Part shown: positions 10,858 through 19,338 of the stretch, one piece after another
How the letters are laid out: each line of letters begins with the position of its first letter
Position numbering within the stretch: position 1 is the stretch's first letter
Origin: an uncultured Muribaculaceae bacterium
GTDB taxonomy: Bacteria > Bacteroidota > Bacteroidia > Bacteroidales > Muribaculaceae
Assembly: GCA_947627615.1 (NCBI GenBank)
Contig: CANQWS010000001.1
Span: 62,001-126,000, forward strand
DNA: 64,000 nucleotides
Direction: 5' to 3'
Position numbers and translations under genes: made by a program
The notes under the pieces: model-generated
Databases searched by the model: none
What the model was told of the DNA's origin: nothing
Seen by the model: only the letters and a program-made list of their open reading frames with translations

Positions 10858-10962
10858 ATGATCAAATACATTTTTATATTCTTGCCGTTGCTGGGTGCTG
10901 TAATCGGCGGAATCATCGGGGCTCGTGCACATAAGAATTATAACCGCAGGAACGGAAAATAA
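10858..10962 (+). CDS. Putative 34-aa membrane peptide MIKYIFIFLPLLGAVIGGIIGARAHKNYNRRNGK
   Basis: Short ORF with Gly-rich TM helix and basic tail. Confidence 0.35.
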   Translation: MIKYIFIFLPLLGAVIGGIIGARAHKNYNRRNGK

Positions 10963-10995
10963 TCTGTCCGGCAGATAGTTTTCAGACAGTCAAAG

Positions 10996-11030
10996 CCGAT
11001 ACGTTGCCGCTCAAAACGGCAACGCATCGG
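10996..11030 (-). terminator. Strong hairpin downstream of the HTH regulator operon
   Basis: CCGATaCGTTGCCG/CGGCAACGcATCGG; the A.C mismatch becomes a G.U wobble on minus-strand RNA. Confidence 0.5.
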
Positions 11031-11057
11031 AAGTAATGTTCAGTGGATGCGGCTGAT

Positions 11058-11339
11058 CTATAACGATATGTATTGCCGGAGTGCGTCGACATATTCCTCG
11101 AATGCATCACGCCCGGTTGCCGTGATACGGCAGACTGTACGGGTCTTTTTGCCTACAAAGCCCTTCGTGACGGTTATATAACCCGCTGATGACAGTTTGT
11201 CAAGCTGCACGCTCAGATTTCCTGCTGTCGATTCGGTTTTCTCCTTGAGGTAGACGAAATCGGCTTCCTCCACATTCATCAGAATCGACATTACAGCCAG
11301 CCTCAACTGAGAATGCAGTAATGGATTCAGTTCTTTCAT
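11058..11339 (-). CDS. Winged-helix transcriptional regulator (HTH_34/MarR-like, 93 aa)
   Basis: MKELNPLLHSQLRLAVMSILMNVEEADFVYLKEKTESTAGNLSVQLDKLSSAGYI; overlaps upstream gene stop. Confidence 0.8.
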   Translation of the reverse strand: MKELNPLLHSQLRLAVMSILMNVEEADFVYLKEKTESTAGNLSVQLDKLSSAGYITVTKGFVGKKTRTVCRITATGRDAFEEYVDALRQYISL

Positions 11340-11959
11340 TGCTGTTTTGATTTTGAGTTGAGTATATGCCCGGGAACAATCATCATGGCCACGAATGCGA
11401 GTATGAACAGCGGCATATACCAGCTGGCGACGAGGGATATATGTCCTGCCACGCAGCACACCGTGACAATGCCGACGGCCAGTCCGACAGCACCGCCTGC
11501 CGTGAGGCTTTTCTCTTTGATGATCAGCCCTTGCGCAATCTCGGCAATCGGCATGGCAATCAGGGTGTAGACAAGCATCGCGCTCCAGCAGTTTGCACCC
11601 GTGAGATATCGGATTATCAAGCAGACAATCGTTACCACGATTTCCGAGCCTCCTGCTATTGCCCAAAGGCGGGAGGTAACCACGTCGGAGAACGTCTTGA
11701 CGCCGTTGTCACGCTGATGTTTGCGGTCCATGAATGGGGTGACGGTGAGGCCAATTGCCGGAATCAGGAACCACAGCCGGTTCCATGCGCCGTTGAGTGT
11801 GACGGCGAGCAGAATCCAGACGGCCAGACTGACTGCCACTGTCAGGTATCCCCACAGGAGCATGATGTTTCCGTTGCCTATGTAACGGTCTTTGGTCCTT
11901 GCTATCATTGCCGTGATGATTTCAAGGCTTTCTTTCTCGGAGATTCTCTTTTCTTCCAT
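11336..11959 (-). CDS. Multi-pass membrane protein of unknown function co-transcribed with regulator
   Basis: ATG at 11959 (MEEKRISEKESLEII); several TM helices; 4-nt overlap with regulator. Confidence 0.7.
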   Translation of the reverse strand: MEEKRISEKESLEIITAMIARTKDRYIGNGNIMLLWGYLTVAVSLAVWILLAVTLNGAWNRLWFLIPAIGLTVTPFMDRKHQRDNGVKTFSDVVTSRLWAIAGGSEIVVTIVCLIIRYLTGANCWSAMLVYTLIAMPIAEIAQGLIIKEKSLTAGGAVGLAVGIVTVCCVAGHISLVASWYMPLFILAFVAMMIVPGHILNSKSKQQ

Positions 11960-11991
11960 AACTCTTTTCTTTCTTTGAGAATTGATAAATC

Positions 11992-12007
11992 GGTTTATAA
12001 TATAAAC
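11992..12007. promoter_or_regulatory. Putative operator copy 1 (GGTTTATAATATAAAC)
   Basis: 16/17 match to 12071-12087 in opposite orientation; 33 nt upstream of ATG at 11959. Confidence 0.6.
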
Positions 12008-12058
12008 AATGTACTTCTGAAAAAGAGCGGCACTCGCGATTACCGCTCTAATTCGATG

Positions 12059-12090
12059 CAAATATAAACAGGTTTATATTATAAACCAAA
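12059..12090 (-). promoter_or_regulatory. Promoter (TTTG-N20-TATATTTG) with operator GGTTTATAATATAAACC in its spacer
   Basis: Minus strand TTTG (12090-12087), TATATTTG (12066-12059), 17-bp near-palindrome at 12087-12071. Confidence 0.65.
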
Positions 12091-12189
12091 TTTTCCGGAA
12101 GATTTTTTCAAAAAATGTTTAGAGAGGGGGAATCACCCCGCGTTTCCACACAGCTTCAACTCGGTACGCCTCTCTCCGAGGCTGAAAAA

Positions 12190-12385
12190 TGCCTTAGCAG
12201 GTGAAGGCGGGAGTGACTGCTTTAGCTGCCATGGCTACAGATGGTTAGGGGTATTTATAACCTCGAGAGGTCGATTAATAACCCGGATGTATTGCTACCA
12301 GGAGCACGGCCGCTGGTGCGGGCTTGTGTATGGGGGCTACTGCCCACCGGTTCACTGCGGTCACGGGGGTATCCATGAACTCGAG
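12190..12385. repeat. Degenerate intergenic repeat, copy 1
   Basis: Shares ordered blocks with 26290-26490: GACTGCTTTAGCTGCCAT, GTATTTATAACC, CACTGCG...GGGGG..TCCAT. Confidence 0.5.
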
Positions 12386-12411
12386 GGAGTTCTGCAACAT
12401 CCTCCGATGGC

Positions 12412-14784
12412 TTCCGCGGACGTCTGCTCGATGCCGTTACGGGTGAGCCTGTGTCCGGAGCGATTATAAGGATTTCCGGAGGCCGGTCCTACACTTCATC
12501 CGATGCCCGTGGGCGGTTTCCCCTGAATGAGGGAGTTTCAGGCTTTTCTGTCCGGTGCATGGGCTATGAGGATATGGAGCTGACCTTGCCTTTGCCCGAA
12601 TCCGACATACGCCTGACTCCGAAGGAGACAAAACTCAGGGAGGTGGTGGTCAGCGCCCCTGACATATATCAGCGCGGTGACACTCTTGTGTTCAATGTGG
12701 GGAAATATGCCACGGCGGCCGACAATGCTATTCTCGATGTAATCAGACGTTTGCCCGGAATCAAAGTGGAGAACTACGGGCAGATAATGTATAACGGCAG
12801 GCCGATAAACAAATTCTACATCGACGGCAACGATTTTGCGGGCGACCGGTACGGACTCGCCACAAACAATATATCGAAGGACGATGTGGCGGCCGTTGAG
12901 GTAATGGAAAACCACCAGCCTATAAAAGCTCTCGAGGATATAGAATTTTCCGAACAGGCGGGAATAAACCTTAAGCTCAAAGAGGATGCCCGTTCCCGCT
13001 GGGTAGGTGTGGCAACACCGGGTGGAATCCTGACAACGAGATAAGGGACACCGGATATGACCCCACTGTTTTCAGGAGATTTCAAAGAAAACCGATGGGA
13101 GGAATACATAACTGCCGACCGTGTGGATTCACCGCTTTCCGAGTCCCGCATACGCGACAATTTATCCTGTCTCGCCAACGCAATAACATCATGGGGAAGC
13201 AGCGGTGTGTCCAAAAGACTGACAGTCAATTATTCCGGAGACAGGATTGACTATGACACCGGATTCACCACCGATTATTTCAGCCCCGACATCGAGAATT
13301 TCACTCAGGGAAATGCATTGCGCCCTTTTAGGCAGTCTCTGTCGGGCGAGATGCGCGCGGAGGTCTACCGCAGAAATTACTTCCTCAAAAATAATTTCAT
13401 TCTCGCGACCGGTTCCGACAGGTCTCGTTCGGCCATAACCGGCTCCATGGACCTCGTCCAGAAGATACGCAGGATATCTCTCATGGCAAGAAACGACCTG
13501 AGGCTGATACGCAAGACCGACGAACAGGTGTTTTCGCTTTCCTCGCGCAATGAATATTCCCGGAATCTGTCAGACCTGAACGTTGCCTTCAGGAATGGCA
13601 ATCCGTCGCAGACAGTCCGGACCTCGGATTTCCGCAGCATCACAGAGAGCCGCTACGGATGGTTTGCAGGATACTGGCGTGTCTATCTCACCGGAAATCT
13701 GGATCTGGAATACCGGCATCTGGATGCCGCGCTCAAGGATTTTGACTGCTATTTCATCCGTTCGGCTGACAACGGCGCTTTTCTTGCATCATTCACGCTG
13801 ACACCTCAGGCCGAATACGAGCAGCGGGGATGGAGAATTAACGTCAGCGCGCCTGTTGGCCTGACTCATTACGGTATAAACGGAAGCCATCGGTTCCTTT
13901 GTCTCAGCCCGAATGTCAGGGTGCGCCGGCAGCTTGGAGCTAAGTCCGATGTGACTTTTTCGGCCGCATATTCTTCCTCGGCGCCGGCGCCGTCCATGTT
14001 TGTCAACTGCGTATTTCTGACGGACTACCGCAATCTTTACGCCGCTACACCCTCGGGAAGGACCGAGGGCAATACATTCGTGTCAGCCACTTACCGTTAT
14101 CGGAATCCGCTCTCTTCCTTTTTTGCTAACGTGTCGGGAAGCTTCAGCTACAGCCGCTCGCCGCTCATCACTGACCGCCTGTTTTCCGACGGATTCATTG
14201 TGACCACATTCCGGCCTCTGAACTACGGCACCTACGGCTACATGCTGAAAGGTGGCGTAAGCAAGGGTTTTGTGCATGGCCGGCTTGTGGGCGGCATGGA
14301 TGCGGGGTTTTCCCGGACAAAATCAGCAAGCATGCGCGACGGTGTCAGGATTCCATTCCGTCAGGACTGCGTGACGCTGAATGCGTATTTCAAAGGAAGC
14401 CTCTGCCGGTGGCTTTCCATGCATTATTCCCTTGACGCCGCCTTCAATCTGTTGAAGATAAGCGGAACGTCGCCGGACCGGTCGTCATCGCTCAGTCAGA
14501 AGCTTTCATTCACATATAAGCCCCTTGATAACCTGAATGTGGTAATGGGAGCCGAGCATTATTTCACCGATTTCGGAGAGGGTGGCCGCAAATCCGGTAT
14601 GGTATTGCTGGATGCCTCGGCTACATGGCTCATCGGTCCACGCACGCGGCTGTCTCTGGTGGTAAATAACCTTCTTGACCGCCACACTTACAGCTACACA
14701 ACATTCGGACCTCTTTCCCGGACCGATTACAACTACCGGATACGCCCCCGTGAACTGCTTGCCACGCTGCAGGTGCGTTTCTGA
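12412..14784 (+). pseudogene. TonB-dependent-receptor-like outer-membrane protein, 5'-truncated with internal deletion/frameshifts
   Basis: GRLLDAVTGEPVSGAII start lacks signal peptide; VMENHQPIKALEDIEFSEQAGINLKL then stop at 13044; NPDNEIRDTGYDPTVF in another frame; barrel continues 13057-14784 with C-terminal aromatic VRF. Confidence 0.7.
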
Positions 14785-14787
14785 ATA

Positions 14788-16380
14788 TCACCTGCTAAGA
14801 CTAAGGTCTATATAGTCAATGTCAGGCATGAAATAATCCGGATTCGAGAGGCGGACAGTGTTGATGCCTTTCCGCAGCGTAACGGGTACGGTCACGGTGG
14901 CCGTACGGTTATAGTCACCGGAATTGGCGGTGACGTGACCTACTCTGACACCGTTGACGTCTATGTCTATATCGCGGTCCTCTCCGGATAAGAAAGCTAT
15001 TGTCAGTTCATAGTTGCCGCCGTTCTTGCTGTAAACGTCATTGAAACGGAGGTCATTCTCGTCCTTGTAGCCGAGCCACACGGCTTTTGCACCGCCCGAG
15101 CAGGAGGCGTCGGCGGCGTATGAGCCGGTGCGCATTGCCTGATTGTTGGCAAGCTCCTGATAATCGCTTATGTAGCCGCATTCGCCCTCATAACGCTTGC
15201 GCTCAAGGCGTTTCTCGGCTTTGGCCTTCATGACGGTTGTGCCGTGGGCCGGAACCGTGACGCTGTATTTTCCCTTGGCGGAGCCGAGGTCTTTGCGTTC
15301 CGTGAGGTCGCGCAGCGCAACCTTGCCTCCCAGTTCGAGTTTCGGCAGGTCAATGTCGATGGTCCGTTCTGACTCCGAAGGATTGTAGACCGCTATGGCA
15401 CGTGTGTCGCCGAAACGTGTTTCGAGGTCTTTGACAAGCACATAGCAGCTGTCGGTGTAGTCCGTTACGTATGCCTGAAGGTGCAGCGGATCCTGATTCA
15501 CCGCTATCAGCTCCGGATTGGTCAGAAGCTCTATGGTCTCGGGCCGCATGTCGCGCATATCGCAGCCTACGAGCAGGGGAGAACTCAGTATGCACCACAT
15601 TGCGAAGTGTGTCCGGTCCTCTGTTCCGGTCATGCTGCGTCCCACCTCAAGCATGTCCATGTCGTTGTAATGTCCGTCATGACAGTATGCCGACATCCAC
15701 AGATTCTCGAAAATGATGTCCTTCACGGACTGCCAGCCGTCATAGATGTCGCCGGTTGTACGCCATGAATCGGCTATGTCCGAGACCCATGTGCCGGGAT
15801 AGGCCCACCGGCAGATGTTGAACTGGATGTCATCGCGTCCGCAGTTTTTTATGGCTTCGGCTATTTTGGTGTATTGTTTCCGCTCGTCGAGCACATGGTG
15901 GATTCCGCCGCAATAGTCCACTTTTATGAAATCGTAGTTCCAGTCAATGAAATATGTGTGGCAGTCCTCTTTTTCATGGCGGAAAAGCCCTACGTTCAGG
16001 CCGTAGGGTATTCGGTTCTGCGAGCCGCATGTATTGTCGCCGGCATCGGAATAGATCCCGGCCTTAAGTCCGAGCGAATGGATGTAGTCCGATAACGCAC
16101 GCATTCCTGACGGGAATTTTACGTTATCTACCAGAAGGGTACCGTCGTCGGCGCGACCGTTCCAGAATCCGTCGTCGATGTTTATGAATTTGTATCCGGC
16201 GTCTTTCAGGCCGGTAGAGACCATGGCGTCGGCCTGGCCGCGGATAAGCTGTTCGTTGATGTCGAGCCCGAAAGTGTTCCATGAGCTCCATCCCATGAGC
16301 GGGGTGCGCTGTGCGCTTACTGAAAAGTTTCCGGCAACCGTCAGCAGTATTGCGGTTGCCATGAGTCCTGTAATTTTCAT
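14788..16380 (-). CDS. Alpha-galactosidase (GH27) with C-terminal carbohydrate-binding module-like domain
   Basis: TPLMGWSSWNTFGLDINE, INIDDGFWNGR, KVDYCGG, LLVGCDMRDM; signal peptide. Confidence 0.9.
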   Translation of the reverse strand: MKITGLMATAILLTVAGNFSVSAQRTPLMGWSSWNTFGLDINEQLIRGQADAMVSTGLKDAGYKFINIDDGFWNGRADDGTLLVDNVKFPSGMRALSDYIHSLGLKAGIYSDAGDNTCGSQNRIPYGLNVGLFRHEKEDCHTYFIDWNYDFIKVDYCGGIHHVLDERKQYTKIAEAIKNCGRDDIQFNICRWAYPGTWVSDIADSWRTTGDIYDGWQSVKDIIFENLWMSAYCHDGHYNDMDMLEVGRSMTGTEDRTHFAMWCILSSPLLVGCDMRDMRPETIELLTNPELIAVNQDPLHLQAYVTDYTDSCYVLVKDLETRFGDTRAIAVYNPSESERTIDIDLPKLELGGKVALRDLTERKDLGSAKGKYSVTVPAHGTTVMKAKAEKRLERKRYEGECGYISDYQELANNQAMRTGSYAADASCSGGAKAVWLGYKDENDLRFNDVYSKNGGNYELTIAFLSGEDRDIDIDVNGVRVGHVTANSGDYNRTATVTVPVTLRKGINTVRLSNPDYFMPDIDYIDLSLSR

Positions 16381-16427
16381 GATGTGATAATGATTTGATG
16401 TCTCAAAGTTACTAAAAAATAAGTAAC

Positions 16428-16474
16428 AAACAACCCCATAAGAACCATCTCATTCGGTTCCTACAGGGTTGTTT
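16428..16474 (-). terminator. Hairpin terminator, probably for the FKBP gene (minus strand)
   Basis: AAACAACCC...GAACC-loop-GGTTC...GGGTTGTTT inverted repeat. Confidence 0.5.
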
Positions 16475-16838
16475 ATTGTTTCGCGGACTTTAAAGGCTAT
16501 CGTATGTGCGTGTTTTTCAATGCCTTTTAAAATATGTTTGATGTACTTATGTGTGTGAACTGAACTATTGGAAAGTGATAGCCTGAAAATTTAATGCCGC
16601 GTCACAAATACCGGTAACACAATCTTGTTTTGGGATAAACTGAGTTTTATGCTGCAAATGTAAAGTGAATCTCGGATATATACAACAAAATTCAGATAAA
16701 AATCGCGAAAATGTAGAAAAATGATGTTTTGTGGCTCTGTTTTGCGGCACTATGTAGCAGCTTGCCCCTCCGGTATGAAACAAAATGCGCCGGAACGGAC
16801 GTTCCGGCGCATAAAGTATGTTTGGAGTTTTTTGAGTA

Positions 16839-17417
16839 TTATTTTCCACATCCGCATGCAGAGTCGCCGCATGATTTCTCGGAATCGCATCCGCAGTCAT
16901 CACCGCAGCTGGAGCATCCGCAACCGCATCCGCTGGCAGGCTGAAGCTCTTCGGGTGTGGCGTCGCGCACAAGGGTGATTTTGCCTTTGAAGCGAACGTC
17001 TTTTCCTGCAAGAGGATGGTTGAAGTCCATCTTCACATCGGATTCGGTGACTTCCTTGACCACGCCGTTGATTCTGTAGCCGTCGGCGGTCATCATGGGG
17101 AGGACTGCTCCGGGTTTCACAACGGAACCGTCAAATTTGCCTTCCACCTCAAAAATGTCGCGGGGCAGTGTGGCCACCTGTTCGGGGTCGTAAGGACCGA
17201 ATGCCTTCACGGCTTCCACTTTTACATCGAATTCACCGCCGGCTTCAAGACCGTCAATGGCAGCTTCGAGGGGTTCGATTACACCTTTGGTCACTCCGAA
17301 TATGAAACGTTCGGGGTCTTCGGCTGTTGTCTGATGCACGAGTTTGTCGCCCTCGGGGGTAACTTCATAAAGGTCATAACCGAGTTCAACGTATTTTCCG
17401 GGTTTGATTTTTTCCAT
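16839..17417 (-). CDS. slyD: FKBP-type peptidyl-prolyl isomerase, SlyD-like, with Cys/Gly-rich tail
   Basis: KYVELGYDLYEVTPEGDKL...NHPLAGKDVRFKGKI; tail GCGCGCSSCGDDCGCDSEKSCGDSACGCGK. Confidence 0.85.
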   Translation of the reverse strand: MEKIKPGKYVELGYDLYEVTPEGDKLVHQTTAEDPERFIFGVTKGVIEPLEAAIDGLEAGGEFDVKVEAVKAFGPYDPEQVATLPRDIFEVEGKFDGSVVKPGAVLPMMTADGYRINGVVKEVTESDVKMDFNHPLAGKDVRFKGKITLVRDATPEELQPASGCGCGCSSCGDDCGCDSEKSCGDSACGCGK

Positions 17418-17475
17418 ATAATTTTACTGTTATTTGATTTCTGTTGTTTGATTACTATATCATGAATAACAAATA

Positions 17476-18033
17476 TCATGCCAAAGAGTTGGCTAACGTA
17501 CCTTCCACTGTGTCACGCAGATTGCGTGTGGCGTCGGTCAGCAGGTCCAGTACGTTCTCGAATCCTTCGGCCCCCTGATAGTATGGGTCGGGGATATGAT
17601 CGCATATAGTGGGCGGCGACAGGAACAGGCTCATGGGGAGAATCTTGTCCTCGGTCTCGGGTGTGGGGGCCAGACGGCGAAGATTGCTCACGTTTGAATC
17701 GTCCATCCCTATGATGAGGTCGAAATCGTCGAAATCTCCCTCCCTGACCTGACGGCAGCGGTGGGTAAGCTCCAGGCCGCGGCGCCGGGCATGGGCCCTC
17801 ATGCGGGCGTCGGGCAGGTCGCCTATGTGGTAGTTGCCGGTTCCGGCCGAATCTATGGTCCAGCGGGATTCGGTGTGGTTTTCGGCCACGCTTTCTTTCA
17901 TCAGGCCTTCGGCCGCCGGACTCCGGCAGATGTTGCCGAGACACACGAAAAGCACGCGGATATTTTCCGGATCCGCTATACCGGCCAGAGCCTTGCCTAC
18001 GGCCGGAATGTCGAGGTATTTGAGAATATTCAT
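17476..18033 (-). CDS. Low-molecular-weight protein tyrosine phosphatase
   Basis: VLFVCLGNICRSPAAEG (CxxxxxR S/T) and DPYYQG. Confidence 0.92.
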   Translation of the reverse strand: MNILKYLDIPAVGKALAGIADPENIRVLFVCLGNICRSPAAEGLMKESVAENHTESRWTIDSAGTGNYHIGDLPDARMRAHARRRGLELTHRCRQVREGDFDDFDLIIGMDDSNVSNLRRLAPTPETEDKILPMSLFLSPPTICDHIPDPYYQGAEGFENVLDLLTDATRNLRDTVEGTLANSLA

Positions 18034-19157
18034 TTCGATTTTAAATTGTTGATGATTGTATCGGCAGCCTTGGCAGCTGCGGTATCAGTCCCGAGTCTCT
18101 GGCGCATTTCCCTGTAGCCTTCGAGCTGAAGCTCGCGTCCGGCATGACCGGGGAGTATTTCCGAGAGGCGCGAGTCCACGGAATCCACGGTGCACAGATG
18201 CACGAGCATCTCGGGGATGACCTCGCGTCCGGCTATCAGGTTCGGCAATGACACGAACGGAACTTTTATGAGCTGTTTCATTATGTTATAGCTCAGCTTA
18301 GAGCCGTTGGCGCGGTAACATACCACCTGAGGCGTTCCGGCAAGAGCGCATTCCAGAGTGGCTGTGCCGGAGGTTACCAGTGCCGCCTCGGCAAAATGCA
18401 TGAGCCGGAATGTGTCGCCGGTAATCCGCGGGTAGTCCGAGTAGCTGTCATAGAAATCCGGAGCTATGCCCGGAGCCGCGGCTATTACAGGCTGAAGTTC
18501 GGGATGTCGACGGGCCACGGCGTCCATTATTGGCAGATTGTTGCGGATTTCGCCCCTGCGGCTGCCCGGCACAAGCGCAAGGATAGGTTTCTGCGGGTCG
18601 AGTCCGTACTGGCTCATGAACTCCCCGGGCGTTCCGGCCGATTTCAGCCGGCGCTCAACCTCTTCCTGCGAGGGATTGCCCACATAGACGGCATTGACTC
18701 CTTTGTCGCTGAAGTATTCTATTTCAAACGGGAGAATTGAAAGCAGCCGGTCAACGTATCTGCGCAGTTGTTTCACGCGCCATGCTTTCCACGCCCATAC
18801 CTTCGGCGAGATGTAGTAGAAAACTTTCAGATCGTGTTCCTTGGCAAAACGTGCGAGCTTGAGATTGAATCCGGGATAATCCACAAGAATCAGGGCGTCA
18901 GGTTCGGCGCTCTCTATGGCTTTCTTCGCTGTCGAGAAATTCCCGGCTATGGTCCGGAGATTGCGCAGAACCTCGCTGAAACCCATGAATGCCATGCGGC
19001 TGTAATGGATTACCGGTCCATGTCCTGCGGCTCGTGTCATGAGATCGCCACCGAGAAAGGTGAAACGGGCCTGAGGGTTCCGCTCTTTTATGGCTTCCAT
19101 CAGTTCCGAAGCATGTAGGTCGCCCGAAGGCTCGCCGGCGGATATGAAATAATGCAT
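18030..19157 (-). CDS. lpxB: Lipid-A-disaccharide synthase
   Basis: MHYFISAGEPSGDLHASELM, YISPKVWAWK, LVPGSRRGEI. Confidence 0.95.
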   Translation of the reverse strand: MHYFISAGEPSGDLHASELMEAIKERNPQARFTFLGGDLMTRAAGHGPVIHYSRMAFMGFSEVLRNLRTIAGNFSTAKKAIESAEPDALILVDYPGFNLKLARFAKEHDLKVFYYISPKVWAWKAWRVKQLRRYVDRLLSILPFEIEYFSDKGVNAVYVGNPSQEEVERRLKSAGTPGEFMSQYGLDPQKPILALVPGSRRGEIRNNLPIMDAVARRHPELQPVIAAAPGIAPDFYDSYSDYPRITGDTFRLMHFAEAALVTSGTATLECALAGTPQVVCYRANGSKLSYNIMKQLIKVPFVSLPNLIAGREVIPEMLVHLCTVDSVDSRLSEILPGHAGRELQLEGYREMRQRLGTDTAAAKAADTIINNLKSK

Positions 19158-19305
19158 GTTCAGGATGTAGTTATGTTAAAAAGGCCAAGTCCGGACGGAC
19201 TGACGTCAGAAGGCAAAATTACTTAAAAGCGGGGAGTCTGACAATGTTTCGGCTCATTTTGGAATCTATGATGCCGTATTTTTAGGCTGTGTGGGCTCTT
19301 TTTAT

Positions 19306-19313
19306 TAATTTTG
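19306..19313 (+). promoter_or_regulatory. -7 element TAATTTTG upstream of ABC transporter gene
   Basis: Matches Bacteroidetes TAnnTTTG, 26 nt before ATG; -33 not clear. Confidence 0.4.
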
Positions 19314-19338
19314 CACCGTTAAATCCAACTCTTGACTG

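Noticed and set aside
16565-17011. 148-aa minus-strand ORF overlapping the end of the FKBP gene
   Set aside because: Out of frame with the well-supported FKBP ORF; composition looks like non-coding translation
18768-18786. TGTTTCACG parS-like half-site inside lpxB
   Set aside because: Only one half matches (followed by CGCCATG); expected by chance in coding DNA
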